This document shows, piece by piece, positions 39,135-47,380 of a stretch of 64,000 nucleotides of DNA. The notes under the pieces are model-generated. The model had not been told where the DNA came from and searched no databases. It saw nothing but the letters and a program-made list of their open reading frames with translations. Positions within the stretch are counted from its first letter, which is position 1, and each line of letters opens with the position of its first letter. A program made the position numbers and the translations under genes. Source of the DNA: Streptomyces albospinus (lineage in GTDB: Bacteria > Actinomycetota > Actinomycetes > Streptomycetales > Streptomycetaceae); contig NZ_BMRP01000001.1 in the NCBI RefSeq assembly GCF_014648695.1, positions 506,504-570,503 of the forward strand, given 5' to 3'.

Positions 39135-39836
39135 GTGAAACATTCCGATGAACCTTCCGCGGCGGCGAAACTGGTGGCCACCGATCGGACCCGACTTCGC
39201 CGGGCACGAGAGAAGGAGCGTACGGCACGCGCCGATCTGGACTCGGTCCTGGCTGCCGGATTTGTTTGCCATTTGGGTGTGGTCGTGGATGACGCTCCCA
39301 TGGTCGTTCCCACGGGTTACGGCGTTATCGGGGATACCCTTTATCTGCACGGTTCCGTGGCCTCTCGGAGTCTGGTACAGGCACCCGAATCCGTTGTGTG
39401 CGTGACCATTACCCATGTGGACGGCATCGTGCTGGCGCGCTCCATGTTCGAGCAGAGCATCAACTATCGCAGCGCCATGATCTATGGCATTCCTCGTACC
39501 GTGGAGGATCCCGAAGAAAAGCTGGCGGGGTTGCGGGCACTGACCGAGCAGTGCGCGCCAGGACAATGGGAGTACGCGCGCCAACCGAATCGTAAGGAAC
39601 TGGCCGCGACCACTTTGCTGGCGCTCGGTCTGGCCGAGGCGTCGGTGAAGGTGCGCACCGGCCCCCCGGGCGACGGCGACAGTCCGGACGCCGTGCTGGG
39701 ATTGTGGGCAGGCGTGGTGCCCACGTCGGTCGTGCGGGGTGCGCCGGTGCCGGACCCGGCCCTGCCGTCGGATGTGCGGTTGCCCTCGCACATTTCGTCG
39801 ATGTCCGGTAAACCGGCGCACCACGTCGATCGCTGA
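39135..39836 (+). CDS. Pyridoxamine-5'-phosphate-oxidase-like flavin-binding protein
   Basis: 233-residue split-barrel protein of the PNPOx/nitroreductase-resistance (NimA-like) type: AAGFVCHLGVVVDDAPMVVPTGYGVIGDTLYLHG (shown in part), then ASRSLVQAPESVVCVTITHVDGIVLARS and FEQSINYRSAMIYG. Such proteins bind FMN, FAD or F420 and reduce or oxidise small substrates. An N-terminal ~35-residue charged helix is extra. First gene of the island, convergent with the LuxR gene (4 bases between stops). A role in redox tailoring or detoxification of the island product is possible but unproven. Confidence 0.85.
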   Translation: MKHSDEPSAAAKLVATDRTRLRRAREKERTARADLDSVLAAGFVCHLGVVVDDAPMVVPTGYGVIGDTLYLHGSVASRSLVQAPESVVCVTITHVDGIVLARSMFEQSINYRSAMIYGIPRTVEDPEEKLAGLRALTEQCAPGQWEYARQPNRKELAATTLLALGLAEASVKVRTGPPGDGDSPDAVLGLWAGVVPTSVVRGAPVPDPALPSDVRLPSHISSMSGKPAHHVDR

Positions 39837-39840
39837 TTCC

Positions 39841-40563
39841 TTACCGGTCCCTTAAGCCGGTCAGGCAGGCTTCTTTCACTGCGAAGCCTGATTTGTAGGC
39901 GAATACCACGGCTTGCACTCTGTCCTGGAGTTCAAGCTTGCGCAGGATATGGGAGATGTGCGACTTGACGGTGGCGGAGCTGACGGTGATTTCTCCGGCA
40001 ATCTCCGCCGTCGTCATGCCGTTGGCCAGGAACGTCAGTACCCGGCGTTCCTGATCGGTTAGCGCGGCTATTTTGGCGAGTGCTTCCGCATCGGGTGATG
40101 TCATCCGGTCAAGCGCCGCATCTATGATGCAGTCGGCCACGCAGGGGGAGAGGTAGGTACCCCCGGCCGCGACCGTGTGAATCGCCGCGATGATGGTGTC
40201 CTTGCTCTGCGACTTCACTCCCAGACCGCGCACTCCGAGGCGCAGTGCGCTGATGGCGTCCTCTCGGTCCCAGTGATGGGCGAAGGCCGCGATGGGGGTC
40301 GGCGTGGCGGTGGACACCACCCGCTCGACTTTGTCCAACACGCGGTCGTCGCAGGCAATGATGATGAGGTCGGGGTCTGTCTGACGGATGGCGGCCTCCA
40401 CTCCCATGCGGGAGAAATCGGCTTCCGTTGCCCGGATGTCAAGCTCTCCGGCAATCAGGGAGGTGAAACCCGCCCTGCTGAGTTCGTTCCGGTCCAGAAC
40501 GATGATGCGTTTGATGTCGTGTTTTCGCCTTTGTGGGACGTGGTCAATTCCCCGAATCGCCAT
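39841..40563 (-). CDS. LuxR-family regulator with a pseudo-receiver domain (contains a TTA codon)
   Basis: 240 residues with a CheY-like fold (about 18-140) and a C-terminal LuxR helix-turn-helix (about 168-232, LTDQERRVLTFLANGMTTAEIAG). The site of the phospho-acceptor Asp reads PDLIIIACDD, with Ala70 where Asp is expected, and the acidic pocket is reduced to LDRNE, so phosphorylation is unlikely; the Lys in GLGVKS remains. No kinase is adjacent. Leu237 is a TTA codon (39853-39855), making translation dependent on the bldA tRNA. It is probably a regulator of the island cluster. ATG 40563 follows GGGGAG. Confidence 0.86.
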   Translation of the reverse strand: MAIRGIDHVPQRRKHDIKRIIVLDRNELSRAGFTSLIAGELDIRATEADFSRMGVEAAIRQTDPDLIIIACDDRVLDKVERVVSTATPTPIAAFAHHWDREDAISALRLGVRGLGVKSQSKDTIIAAIHTVAAGGTYLSPCVADCIIDAALDRMTSPDAEALAKIAALTDQERRVLTFLANGMTTAEIAGEITVSSATVKSHISHILRKLELQDRVQAVVFAYKSGFAVKEACLTGLRDR

Positions 40564-40952
40564 GCGCGGCTCCCCAGACGCAATGAATCAGTCTTCCCCG
40601 TGGTGGAATTCCGGCACCATTCCTCGCAAAATGCTACAGTGATCGATGTACAGTCAGGTTGGTGTTGCGTGATGCTTGCCTGAATTGTCCCATTGACAGG
40701 CGTAAAAATATCCACCCCGGGCCCGTTCTCCAGGCGGCCCCCTTCGTTCGTGTGCAGTCGCGTTTCCATGCATGCCGTACAAAACGGTCCAGACGTGTGT
40801 GATCTATGGACGTCCCTCCGCGGCCGACCGGCCGCATGATCGTGACAGTGCCCGAGTGTTCATGCCCTGGAAGCGAACGTTAGCAAGATCCGGTTGGCAG
40901 GCGATTGCGATCTCTTGCCCCCGATGGTGTCCGGCCAGCAGGATGTTGCGCC
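40564..40952. promoter_or_regulatory. Divergent control region between the LuxR and AsnC regulators
   Basis: No gene is supported here. The region is AT richer than the flanks and contains TTGACA at 40692-40697 (plus strand) and TAGCAT on the minus strand upstream of the LuxR gene, possible -35 and -10 elements. GCCTG and CAGGC flank the AATTGTCCCATTGA segment around 40677-40701 as a short dyad. It is a likely binding region for one or both regulators. Confidence 0.4.
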
Positions 40953-41417
40953 ATGGACCAAATCGATCGCAGAATCTTGCATGAGCTCCAACAAGATGCC
41001 CGGTTGGCCAATGCCGAGCTGGCCGCGCGGGTGGGGCTGACCGCATCGCCATGCCTGCGGCGCGTGCGACAGCTGGAGGCGGCTGGAGTCATCCGCGGAT
41101 ACCGGGCGTTACTGGACTACAATTCCTTGAATTGCGAATTACAGGCTTTTGTCACGTTGGTGATGCATCGCGAGGACCGTTCCAACGTCGAGCGGTTCGA
41201 GCACGAGGTGGCGCAGCTTCCCCCGGTGATCGAGGCGCATCGGCTCTTCGGGGATCCGGATTATCTGCTGCGGGTGGCCGTTCACGATGTGCAGGCCTAT
41301 GAGCGGTTCTACAGCGAAGTGCTCTGCGATCTCCCCGGAGTTGTGCAGGTCACTTCCCATCTGATCATGAAGGAAGTCAAGCAGGACCGTGGCATACCGA
41401 CGGGTTCCGGCCAGTAG
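40953..41417 (+). CDS. Lrp/AsnC family regulator (two TTA codons)
   Basis: 154-residue feast/famine regulator: an N-terminal helix-turn-helix (MDQIDRRILHELQQDARLAN ... LRRVRQLEAAGVIRGYRALL) and a ligand-binding RAM domain (QAFVTLVMHREDRSNVERF to the end, shown in part). Such proteins sense amino acids and control their metabolism or export. Leu53 (41109-41111) and Leu63 (41139-41141) are TTA codons, so expression should await the bldA tRNA, typical of secondary-metabolism regulators. ATG 40953 was chosen over the upstream in-frame start because it begins at the conserved domain. Convergent with the permease gene. Confidence 0.9.
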   Translation: MDQIDRRILHELQQDARLANAELAARVGLTASPCLRRVRQLEAAGVIRGYRALLDYNSLNCELQAFVTLVMHREDRSNVERFEHEVAQLPPVIEAHRLFGDPDYLLRVAVHDVQAYERFYSEVLCDLPGVVQVTSHLIMKEVKQDRGIPTGSGQ

Positions 41418-41476
41418 AGACCGACAGTAGTCAGCGGTGGGCGAGAAAAATTCCCTCGGGAATTGGCGCGAAAGAG

Positions 41477-41526
41477 GCCTCGCGCCGACCGGTAGGGAGC
41501 CTGAGGCTTTCCGGTCGACGCGAGGC
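41477..41526. terminator. Bidirectional terminator between asnC-like and permease genes
   Basis: GCCTCGCG-c-CGACCGG pairs with CCGGTCG-a-CGCGAGGC, a 15-bp stem with one mismatch; the loop holds a smaller AGCC-TGA-GGCT hairpin. It lies between two convergent genes and would serve both. Confidence 0.7.
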
Positions 41527-41551
41527 GGACTGTGAGGGGGGGATTTCTCCG

Positions 41552-42874
41552 TTACTCCTGGTGGTGGGCGGCGGCCGAAGGCGCGCCTGCCTGCGGGTTC
41601 GGCTGCCCCTCGGCACCCTCGTTCGTGCCGGGGCGCTTGGTCCACCTGCGGTAGAGGAGAGCGAGCACGGCGATCAGTACGGGAATGACGACCACGACGC
41701 CGCTGAACGGAATGAGTGCCAGGCACAGGACGGTCCCGATGCCCGCCAGGATCCGCGCCCGTCCGTGCAACAGCCGCACCCCGGCCGCCATGGCGGCGAG
41801 GAACGTCATGATGACAAGGGAGTTCGGGACGACCAGCAGCGTCTCCGGTCCCCACTGCGCGAAGTAGCCGACGATGACGCCCAGCGTCGCGTAGCCGCCG
41901 ACCACCAGGACGGACACCGCCGGTACGCTCCGCGCGCTCACGCGGGCCAGCGGAGCGGGGAACGCCTTGTCGCGGGCGAGGGCGTAGCCCAGCCGTGAGG
42001 TGGCGGCGACGAACGCGTTCGCCGTGCCCAGGGAGATCAGCAGGGCGATGACGGCGGTCATGGTGCCTGCCGGGCCACCGAACCCGTTCGCCAACAGCCG
42101 GGCGATGACGGTGCGGTTGACCGCATCGGTGCCGTAGGTCCTGGTGCTGATCGTCGCGACGACGACACCGACGTAGAGCAGGGTGATGACCCCCACGCTG
42201 ATCACGGTGCTGCGCGGTACGTCCCGTACCGGGTCGCGGAACTCCTCCGCGAGATGAGTGATCGCTTCCCAGCCGAAGAAGGCGAAGAAGATCACCACCG
42301 CCACGCTGCCCACTTCACCCATGCCGTGCGGCGCGAAGGGCGTCCAATGCGCGGCGCTGAAGCGGGGGATGGAGACCAGCAGCGCAAGGAGCAGCATCAC
42401 GGCCACGGTCCCGGCGAACGCGAGCTGAAGCCGACCGCTGACCTTGATTCCGCGCAGGTTCGCCACGGTGGCGACGACGAGGATCAGCCCGGCGAGGAGG
42501 AAGGTCACGGCCCGGGACAGGCCGAGGTAGGAGGAGGCGTAGTAGGCGCCGGTGAGTGCGACGAGGGTCTGGGCGGTGGCCGCGGCGATGAAGTAGAACC
42601 AGCCGATCACGGTGCCGGCCGCGGAGCCGAAGGCCTGGGTCACAAAGGTCGCCGCGCCACCGGCGTTGGGGTACCGGCTGGCGAGTGCGGCGAGCGTGAG
42701 CGCCAGAGGGATGCCCAGTACCGCGTCGAAGGTCCAGGCCAGGATGGAGGCGGGCCCGGCCCTGGTGGCGCTGAGTGCCGGCAGCAGCAGAACCCCCGCA
42801 CCCACGATGGCGCCGACGTAGAGGGCTACGCCCTGCGTGACCGTGATGCTGCGACGTAACGACGGCTCTGCCAT
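41552..42874 (-). CDS. APC superfamily amino-acid permease
   Basis: 440-residue transporter with about twelve hydrophobic helices. The first helix motif VGAIVGAGVLLLPAL and the FFAFFGWEAITHLAEEFRDP segment match the APC amino-acid transporter/antiporter family; it may import a precursor or export an amino-acid-like product. ATG 42874 has GGAGG 7 bases upstream. It is divergent from the CGNR regulator, with a clear operator-like dyad in between, so that regulator probably controls it. Confidence 0.9.
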   Translation of the reverse strand: MAEPSLRRSITVTQGVALYVGAIVGAGVLLLPALSATRAGPASILAWTFDAVLGIPLALTLAALASRYPNAGGAATFVTQAFGSAAGTVIGWFYFIAAATAQTLVALTGAYYASSYLGLSRAVTFLLAGLILVVATVANLRGIKVSGRLQLAFAGTVAVMLLLALLVSIPRFSAAHWTPFAPHGMGEVGSVAVVIFFAFFGWEAITHLAEEFRDPVRDVPRSTVISVGVITLLYVGVVVATISTRTYGTDAVNRTVIARLLANGFGGPAGTMTAVIALLISLGTANAFVAATSRLGYALARDKAFPAPLARVSARSVPAVSVLVVGGYATLGVIVGYFAQWGPETLLVVPNSLVIMTFLAAMAAGVRLLHGRARILAGIGTVLCLALIPFSGVVVVIPVLIAVLALLYRRWTKRPGTNEGAEGQPNPQAGAPSAAAHHQE

Positions 42875-42937
42875 CGGCCTTACCTCCAACGTCCCGTACG
42901 TACGACGAGACCGTAGAGGCGGGAAAAGGTCGCCGTC

Positions 42938-42956
42938 AACACCTACTATTGGTGTT
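42938..42956. promoter_or_regulatory. Operator-like dyad between the permease and CGNR genes
   Basis: AACACC and GGTGTT are exact inverted repeats separated by TACTATT (42944-42950); a further AGTGTT half-site follows at 42961. The dyad lies in a 117-base divergent promoter region and is a good candidate binding site for the CGNR regulator. Confidence 0.55.
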
Positions 42957-42991
42957 AACAAGTGTTGCCAGTGATCGGTCGAGGGGTGCCC

Positions 42992-43564
42992 ATGGATGTC
43001 GTACGCACACCGCTGCCCTCCGAGATTGCGCCGCTGCACGCCTTCCTCAACAGCCTTGACCTGCGCTCTTTTACGCATCACGGCACCGTGCACCGCGGTG
43101 GCGACCACCTGTCCACGACGCAGGCGCTGACGGACTGGCTGCGGAAGCGGGGTCTACTGGCGGCCGATGCCGCCGCGAGTGAGGACGACCTGCGCCACGC
43201 CCGCCGGCTGCGGGCGCAGCTCCGGGGATCCCTGGGGCAACGGGCGCAGTCCCCAGGGCCGTTGGAGGAGCGGCCCGGCCCGGAGGGGAGTGTTCCGCTG
43301 AACCTTCGGCTCGGTACGCCCCCCGGGCAGCCGCCGGCTCTGGTCCCCGTGGGAGCGGGAGCGCAGGGCGCGTTGGAGCGTATCGCGCTACTGGTCTGCG
43401 AGGCGGTTGCGGCAGGGACCTGGGGCCGCCTGAAGATGTGCGAGGCGGCCGATTGCCAGTGGGTCTTCTACGATCGCTCGAAGCCCGGCAGGGGCCGCTG
43501 GTGCGCTGCCGAGCTGTGCGGGAACCGCATGAAGACCAGGGCGTATCGCGAGCGGCAGCGCTGA
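42992..43564 (+). CDS. CGNR zinc-finger / ABATE domain regulator
   Basis: 190 residues. The N-terminal half (LHAFLNSLDLRSFTHHGTVH ... LTDWLRKRGLL) is the stress-induced ABATE-type domain; the C-terminal half carries the CGNR zinc finger, CEAADCQWVFYDRSKPGRGRWC followed by CGNRMKTRAYRERQR (shown in parts). Such proteins are DNA-binding regulators, often next to transporters or detoxification genes. ATG 42992 has GAGGGG upstream; a GTG at 42962 is possible. Divergent from the amino-acid permease. Confidence 0.86.
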   Translation: MDVVRTPLPSEIAPLHAFLNSLDLRSFTHHGTVHRGGDHLSTTQALTDWLRKRGLLAADAAASEDDLRHARRLRAQLRGSLGQRAQSPGPLEERPGPEGSVPLNLRLGTPPGQPPALVPVGAGAQGALERIALLVCEAVAAGTWGRLKMCEAADCQWVFYDRSKPGRGRWCAAELCGNRMKTRAYRERQR

Positions 43565-43596
43565 GGGCGGTCGCGCTCCCGAGCCGGGGCCCGGAA

Positions 43597-43625
43597 GCAC
43601 GACCGCCGCTTCGGCTGTGTCGTGC
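43597..43625. terminator. Hairpin between the convergent CGNR and aminotransferase genes
   Basis: GCACGAC and GTCGTGC are exact complements; the loop contains a nested GCCG-CTT-CGGC hairpin. It lies between two convergent stop codons and probably ends both transcripts, including the ten-gene minus-strand operon. Confidence 0.6.
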
Positions 43626-43636
43626 ACGTACGGAGG

Positions 43637-44905
43637 TCAGGTGCACTCGCGGACGGCGCGGGCCAGGGTGCGCAGCCCGTCGTCGAGTTCGTCGGGGGTG
43701 ATCGTCAGGGCAGGAAGCAGCTTGACGACCTCGTCCCGGGGCCCGGAGGTCTCGACCAACAAGCCCAGCGCGAAGGCCCGTTTGGCGATACGGCCGGCGA
43801 GAGTCGGGTCGGCGAACTCCAGGCCCCAGACCAGACCCCGGCCCCGGTACTTGGTCCCCGGGTGCGGATGCTCTGCCACGATCGCACGCAGATGGGAGTG
43901 GACCACTTCCCCGCGGGAGAGGGTCTGCTTCTCCATCTGGCCGTCGGCCCAGTAGGTGCTGAGGGCGGCGGCGCCGGTGACGAAGGCGGGGTTGTTGCCG
44001 CGGAAGGTGCCGTTGTGCTCGCCCGGCTCCCAGATGTCCAGCTCGGGCTTGAACAGGGTGAGCGCCATGGGCAGGCCGTAGCCGCTGATGGACTTGGAGA
44101 CGGTGACGATGTCCGGGACGATGCCGGCCTCTTCGAAGGAGAAGAAGGCGCCGGTGCGACCGCAGCCCATCTGGATGTCGTCGACGATCAGCAGCATGTC
44201 GTGCCGCTCGCACAGGTCCGCGAGGGCGCGCAGCCACTCGGCGCGGGCGACGTTGACGCCGCCCTCGCCCTGGATCGTCTCGACGATGACCGCGGCGGGA
44301 CGGTTCAGCCCGGAGCCCTGGTCCTCCAGGAGGCGCTCGAACCAGAGGAAGTCGGGGGTGCGCCCGTTCAGATAGTTGTCGAACGGCATCGGGGTGCCGT
44401 GCACCAGCGGGATGCCGGCCCCGGCCCGCTTGAAGGCGTTGCCGGTCACGGCGAGCGAGCCCAGGGTCATGCCGTGGAAGGCGTTGGTGAAGGAGACGAT
44501 GGACTCGCGGCCCTTGACCTTGCGGGCCAGCTTGAGCGCCGCCTCCACCGCGTTGGTGCCGGTCGGCCCCGGGAACATCACCTTGTACGGCAGATCACGC
44601 GGGTGCAGCACGATGGAATGGAACGACTCCAGGAACGCCCGCTTGGCGGTGGTGGACATGTCCAGGCCGTGGGTGACCCCGTCCCGTTCGAGATAGCCCA
44701 GCAACGCCCGCTTGAGCACCGGATTGTTGTGTCCGTAATTCAGCGACCCCGCACCCGCGAAGAAGTCGAGATAGCCATGGCCGTCCTCGTCGAACATCCG
44801 GCTGCCCTGCGCCCGGTCGAAGACAACCGGCCAGCTGCGGCAGTAGCTGCGCACCTCCGACTCCAGGGTCTCGAAGACGCTCAGATCCGGCTGGGTAAGG
44901 GTCAC
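43637..44905 (-). CDS. EctB-like class III aminotransferase (diaminobutyrate--2-oxoglutarate type)
   Basis: 422-residue PLP enzyme. PLP-binding residues read as Lys271 in TVSKSISGYGLPM, Asp242 in LLIVDDIQMGCGRTG and FHGMTLGSLAVTGN; the opening FETLESEVRSYCRSWPVVF and FPGPTGTNAVEAALKLARK are those of L-2,4-diaminobutyrate aminotransferases (EctB). No ectA, ectC or ectD accompanies it, so it is not an ectoine operon. It could supply diaminobutyrate, or aminate a related amino-acid semialdehyde such as 2-aminoadipate semialdehyde back to lysine. GTG 44905 has AGGAGC 6 bases upstream. Last gene of the operon. Confidence 0.9.
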   Translation of the reverse strand: MTLTQPDLSVFETLESEVRSYCRSWPVVFDRAQGSRMFDEDGHGYLDFFAGAGSLNYGHNNPVLKRALLGYLERDGVTHGLDMSTTAKRAFLESFHSIVLHPRDLPYKVMFPGPTGTNAVEAALKLARKVKGRESIVSFTNAFHGMTLGSLAVTGNAFKRAGAGIPLVHGTPMPFDNYLNGRTPDFLWFERLLEDQGSGLNRPAAVIVETIQGEGGVNVARAEWLRALADLCERHDMLLIVDDIQMGCGRTGAFFSFEEAGIVPDIVTVSKSISGYGLPMALTLFKPELDIWEPGEHNGTFRGNNPAFVTGAAALSTYWADGQMEKQTLSRGEVVHSHLRAIVAEHPHPGTKYRGRGLVWGLEFADPTLAGRIAKRAFALGLLVETSGPRDEVVKLLPALTITPDELDDGLRTLARAVRECT

Positions 44906-44978
44906 AGCAAGCTCCTGGGGGGTGAGAGGAGTAAGGGGTGAAGCGCTGTGGAGGAGCAGCCGGTGACGGTGCGCCGGG

Positions 44979-45329
44979 TCACGACGCGCTGCCCGTCGGA
45001 CGGCTCTCCGGGGGTGAGAAGACGACCGCGACTCGCAGATCCTCGGTGATGTCGGTGAAGCGGTGCGGCATTTCGGCCGGTACGTACACGATCGATCCCG
45101 GTCCGACCGGGCGGCTCTCGGTGCCCGCCCAGATGGTCGCCCGCCCCGCGATGACGATGTACAACTCGTCCTCGGCGTGCGGCTGTTGCGGGTCCGTGGC
45201 CCCGGCGGCCAGTGCGTACACCCCGGCGCTCATCGTCGGCACCCGGAGGAATTCCACATACCGTTCGCCGCTCGCTTCCCCTTCCTGCCTGACGTTCTCG
45301 AACTCATGGAACTCCGGCTGGTCCAGCAA
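44979..45329 (-). CDS. Small cupin-domain protein (second cupin of the cluster)
   Basis: 116-residue single cupin. The two cupin motifs are QPHAEDELYIVIAGRATIW (metal ligands His and Glu) and GSIVYVPAEMPHRFTDI (His). Short cupins of this type are metalloenzymes or binding proteins. It is not ectoine synthase, whose motifs differ. The start is TTG 45329 with AAGGAG about 10 bases upstream; no ATG or GTG suits the frame, so the start is moderately certain. It lies 29 bases after the unknown 243-residue gene and 73 bases before the aminotransferase gene. Confidence 0.78.
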   Translation of the reverse strand: MLDQPEFHEFENVRQEGEASGERYVEFLRVPTMSAGVYALAAGATDPQQPHAEDELYIVIAGRATIWAGTESRPVGPGSIVYVPAEMPHRFTDITEDLRVAVVFSPPESRPTGSAS

Positions 45330-45358
45330 TGGGATCGATCTCCTTGCCTGTGTAGTGA

Positions 45359-46090
45359 TTACATCCGTAGCGACAGCTCGCTGTGGAAACCGGCGAGGCG
45401 GTCCGAGCGGACGACGTCGTCGACCACGGGGTAGAAGCCCTCGAAGAAGTCGACGTAGTCGGTGCACAGGGCCCGTAGCACGGGGGCGATCTCGCGGCCC
45501 AACTCGCCTGCGGCCTCCCGGACTCCGACGGCGGTCATCATGGTCGCCCGAGCGTCCGGTGAGAGCGTCGCCAGCGTGCTGGCGAGCCGGCTGTGCCGCA
45601 GCGCCTCCCGTACTTCGCCGGTGACCGTGGCCGGGTCCGCGCCGCGGTCCGACTGCCACAGGATGATACGTACCGACTGGCTGCCGACGATCCGGCGGGG
45701 CGGCACCAGCTCCAAGGGGCCTTCGTCCAGGCGGCGTTCGTCCCCGCGCAGGGGTACCTGCCACCGCGCCGGATCGGCATCCGGAGCAGGATGCACCAGG
45801 GGCGGCTCGCCGCTGAGATCCCAGGACCAGCACAGGATGTGCAACGGGGTCGAGGCATCGGCCACCCGCCGCAGCATGACGCGGCTGCCCATGGTCAGGA
45901 CGAGCCGGGTGAGCGCAATCCCCCGCTCCTCGGCGGAGGCGGCGAATTTCAGCGGCACCGGTTGCAGTCCGCGGGTGACTTCCCGCAGCACGGTGAAGGG
46001 ATGACGGCCTGTCAGGCCGTACTCGTCGGCTGCCGGACCGCTCGGGGTGGCCTCGAATTGCTCGAATGCGCCACGGGAGAGCAATGGCAT
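45359..46090 (-). CDS. Protein of unknown function within the hydrazine-type cluster
   Basis: 243 residues; no family recognised. It has no signal peptide or membrane helix. Notable segments are TPLHILCWSWDLSGEPPLVH, VRIILWQSDRGADP and a helical C-terminal part with APVLRALCTDYVDFFEGFYP. The composition (many Arg, Glu, Leu, several Trp) suggests a soluble folded protein. GAAGGGAA precedes ATG 46090. It lies in the middle of the minus-strand operon, between the permease and the second cupin, so it is likely to act in synthesis, modification or immunity of the product. Confidence 0.75.
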   Translation of the reverse strand: MPLLSRGAFEQFEATPSGPAADEYGLTGRHPFTVLREVTRGLQPVPLKFAASAEERGIALTRLVLTMGSRVMLRRVADASTPLHILCWSWDLSGEPPLVHPAPDADPARWQVPLRGDERRLDEGPLELVPPRRIVGSQSVRIILWQSDRGADPATVTGEVREALRHSRLASTLATLSPDARATMMTAVGVREAAGELGREIAPVLRALCTDYVDFFEGFYPVVDDVVRSDRLAGFHSELSLRM

Positions 46091-46165
46091 GGGATTCCCT
46101 TCGTCAGCGTCTCGGCTTTTCGGCGTGGAAGAACGTGGTGGCACGGGCGAGCGGGGGTGCGGGGG

Positions 46166-47380
46166 TCACGACGGCTCGCGCCGGCCGCTCCTGGAACGGG
46201 CCGGATCGAGCAGGGCGGCACCGCCCAGTACGGCGAGGGGGAGGAGCACCGCCGCGCCGAGGAACGGCAGCAGCGGCAGATAGGCGGCCACGGCCGCCGC
46301 ACCGAGGCCGCGCCCCCGCCCCGTGCCGGCGACGACGGCCGCGACCGCGGCGGTGAGGAAGACGGCCCAGGCCATGGCATTGGGCACCGAGAGCGCGTCG
46401 GTGGCTGTCAGCAGCCCTCCTTGCACGAGTGCCACCCCGGCCAGGGCCGCGGCGCCCGCGGACAGGGCCGTGGTGGCGACGGTCCGCGGGGAGGACGCAC
46501 CACGACCGGACAGATCGGCCGCCAGCCGCGCGGCGGTACGGATGTTGCGTACGCAGAAGTACGCGGTGACCACCCCCATGCCCGCGGACACGGCCCGGCC
46601 CGCCGCGCTCCCGCCCAGGTCCGGCAGGGCGAGGCCGGCGATCGCCGGGACCGTGCCGGTGGACGGGGCGGCCGACAGGACCGCTCCGTAGAGGATGCCG
46701 ACCGCGATCACCCCGCCCAACGGTCCCGGCCATCGACGCCGGCCCGTCGTCGGGGCCAGGCGGCAGGACGCCTCCCAGCCGACGACCACGAAGAACTGGA
46801 GGGCCGTCGCCTTGGCGATGCCGATCGGCGCCACCGAGGGACCGCCGGCCGTCCCCGGTGCCGCTCGCGCCCCCGTCAGCAGCGCGAGAGCGAGGAGCAC
46901 GAGAAGGGCGCCGAACACCCAGAGGCCCGCCACCTCACGGTCGGACGAGGCCAGCGCCACGGCCAGTACGAGCACCCCGGCCGCCACCCAGCCGATGAAG
47001 CCGTCCGCGCCGGGGGACCCGTCGGCCGCCGTACGGCTCAGACCCGGCGCCAGTGCCTGGCCGAGGAATCCGGCCGCCACCAGTGCGACCACGACCTGCC
47101 CCGCCGTGATGCCGAGAACGTAGAACGCCCGGACCGCCCGGCCCGGCGCCCGGCCGAGCGCACCGTCTATCAGGGAGATGGCTCCCGCCGCGGCACCGGG
47201 GGCACGGGAGACGGCGGTCAGGGCTCCCACCAGCAGGGCCCCCGCGACGACGTGGTACCCCCAGCCCCACAGGGCTGCCCGGCCCTGGACGGCCTGAGCT
47301 GTCCAGGGCAGGAACAGCGCCCCGACGCCCAGGACGTTGACCGCCAGGCCCAGACCGGACCGTGCGGGCCCGCCGTCCAT
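46166..47380 (-). CDS. APC-like membrane transporter, coupled to the MetRS-like gene
   Basis: 404-residue protein of about eleven to twelve hydrophobic helices with an amino-acid-permease-like start (GLGLAVNVLGVGALFLP) and FFVVVGWEASCRLAP; shorter than typical APC permeases. ATG 47380 shares one base with the stop of the upstream MetRS-like gene (TGATG), so the two are translationally coupled. In a biosynthetic operon the likely role is export of the product or uptake of a precursor. This is the second APC-type transporter of the island. Confidence 0.82.
   Translation of the reverse strand: MDGGPARSGLGLAVNVLGVGALFLPWTAQAVQGRAALWGWGYHVVAGALLVGALTAVSRAPGAAAGAISLIDGALGRAPGRAVRAFYVLGITAGQVVVALVAAGFLGQALAPGLSRTAADGSPGADGFIGWVAAGVLVLAVALASSDREVAGLWVFGALLVLLALALLTGARAAPGTAGGPSVAPIGIAKATALQFFVVVGWEASCRLAPTTGRRRWPGPLGGVIAVGILYGAVLSAAPSTGTVPAIAGLALPDLGGSAAGRAVSAGMGVVTAYFCVRNIRTAARLAADLSGRGASSPRTVATTALSAGAAALAGVALVQGGLLTATDALSVPNAMAWAVFLTAAVAAVVAGTGRGRGLGAAAVAAYLPLLPFLGAAVLLPLAVLGGAALLDPARSRSGRREPS

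Noticed and set aside
43637-45329. Ectoine biosynthesis operon (EctB-like aminotransferase plus cupin)
   Set aside because: No ectA or ectD is present and the cupin motifs are not those of ectoine synthase; the aminotransferase belongs to the longer island operon.
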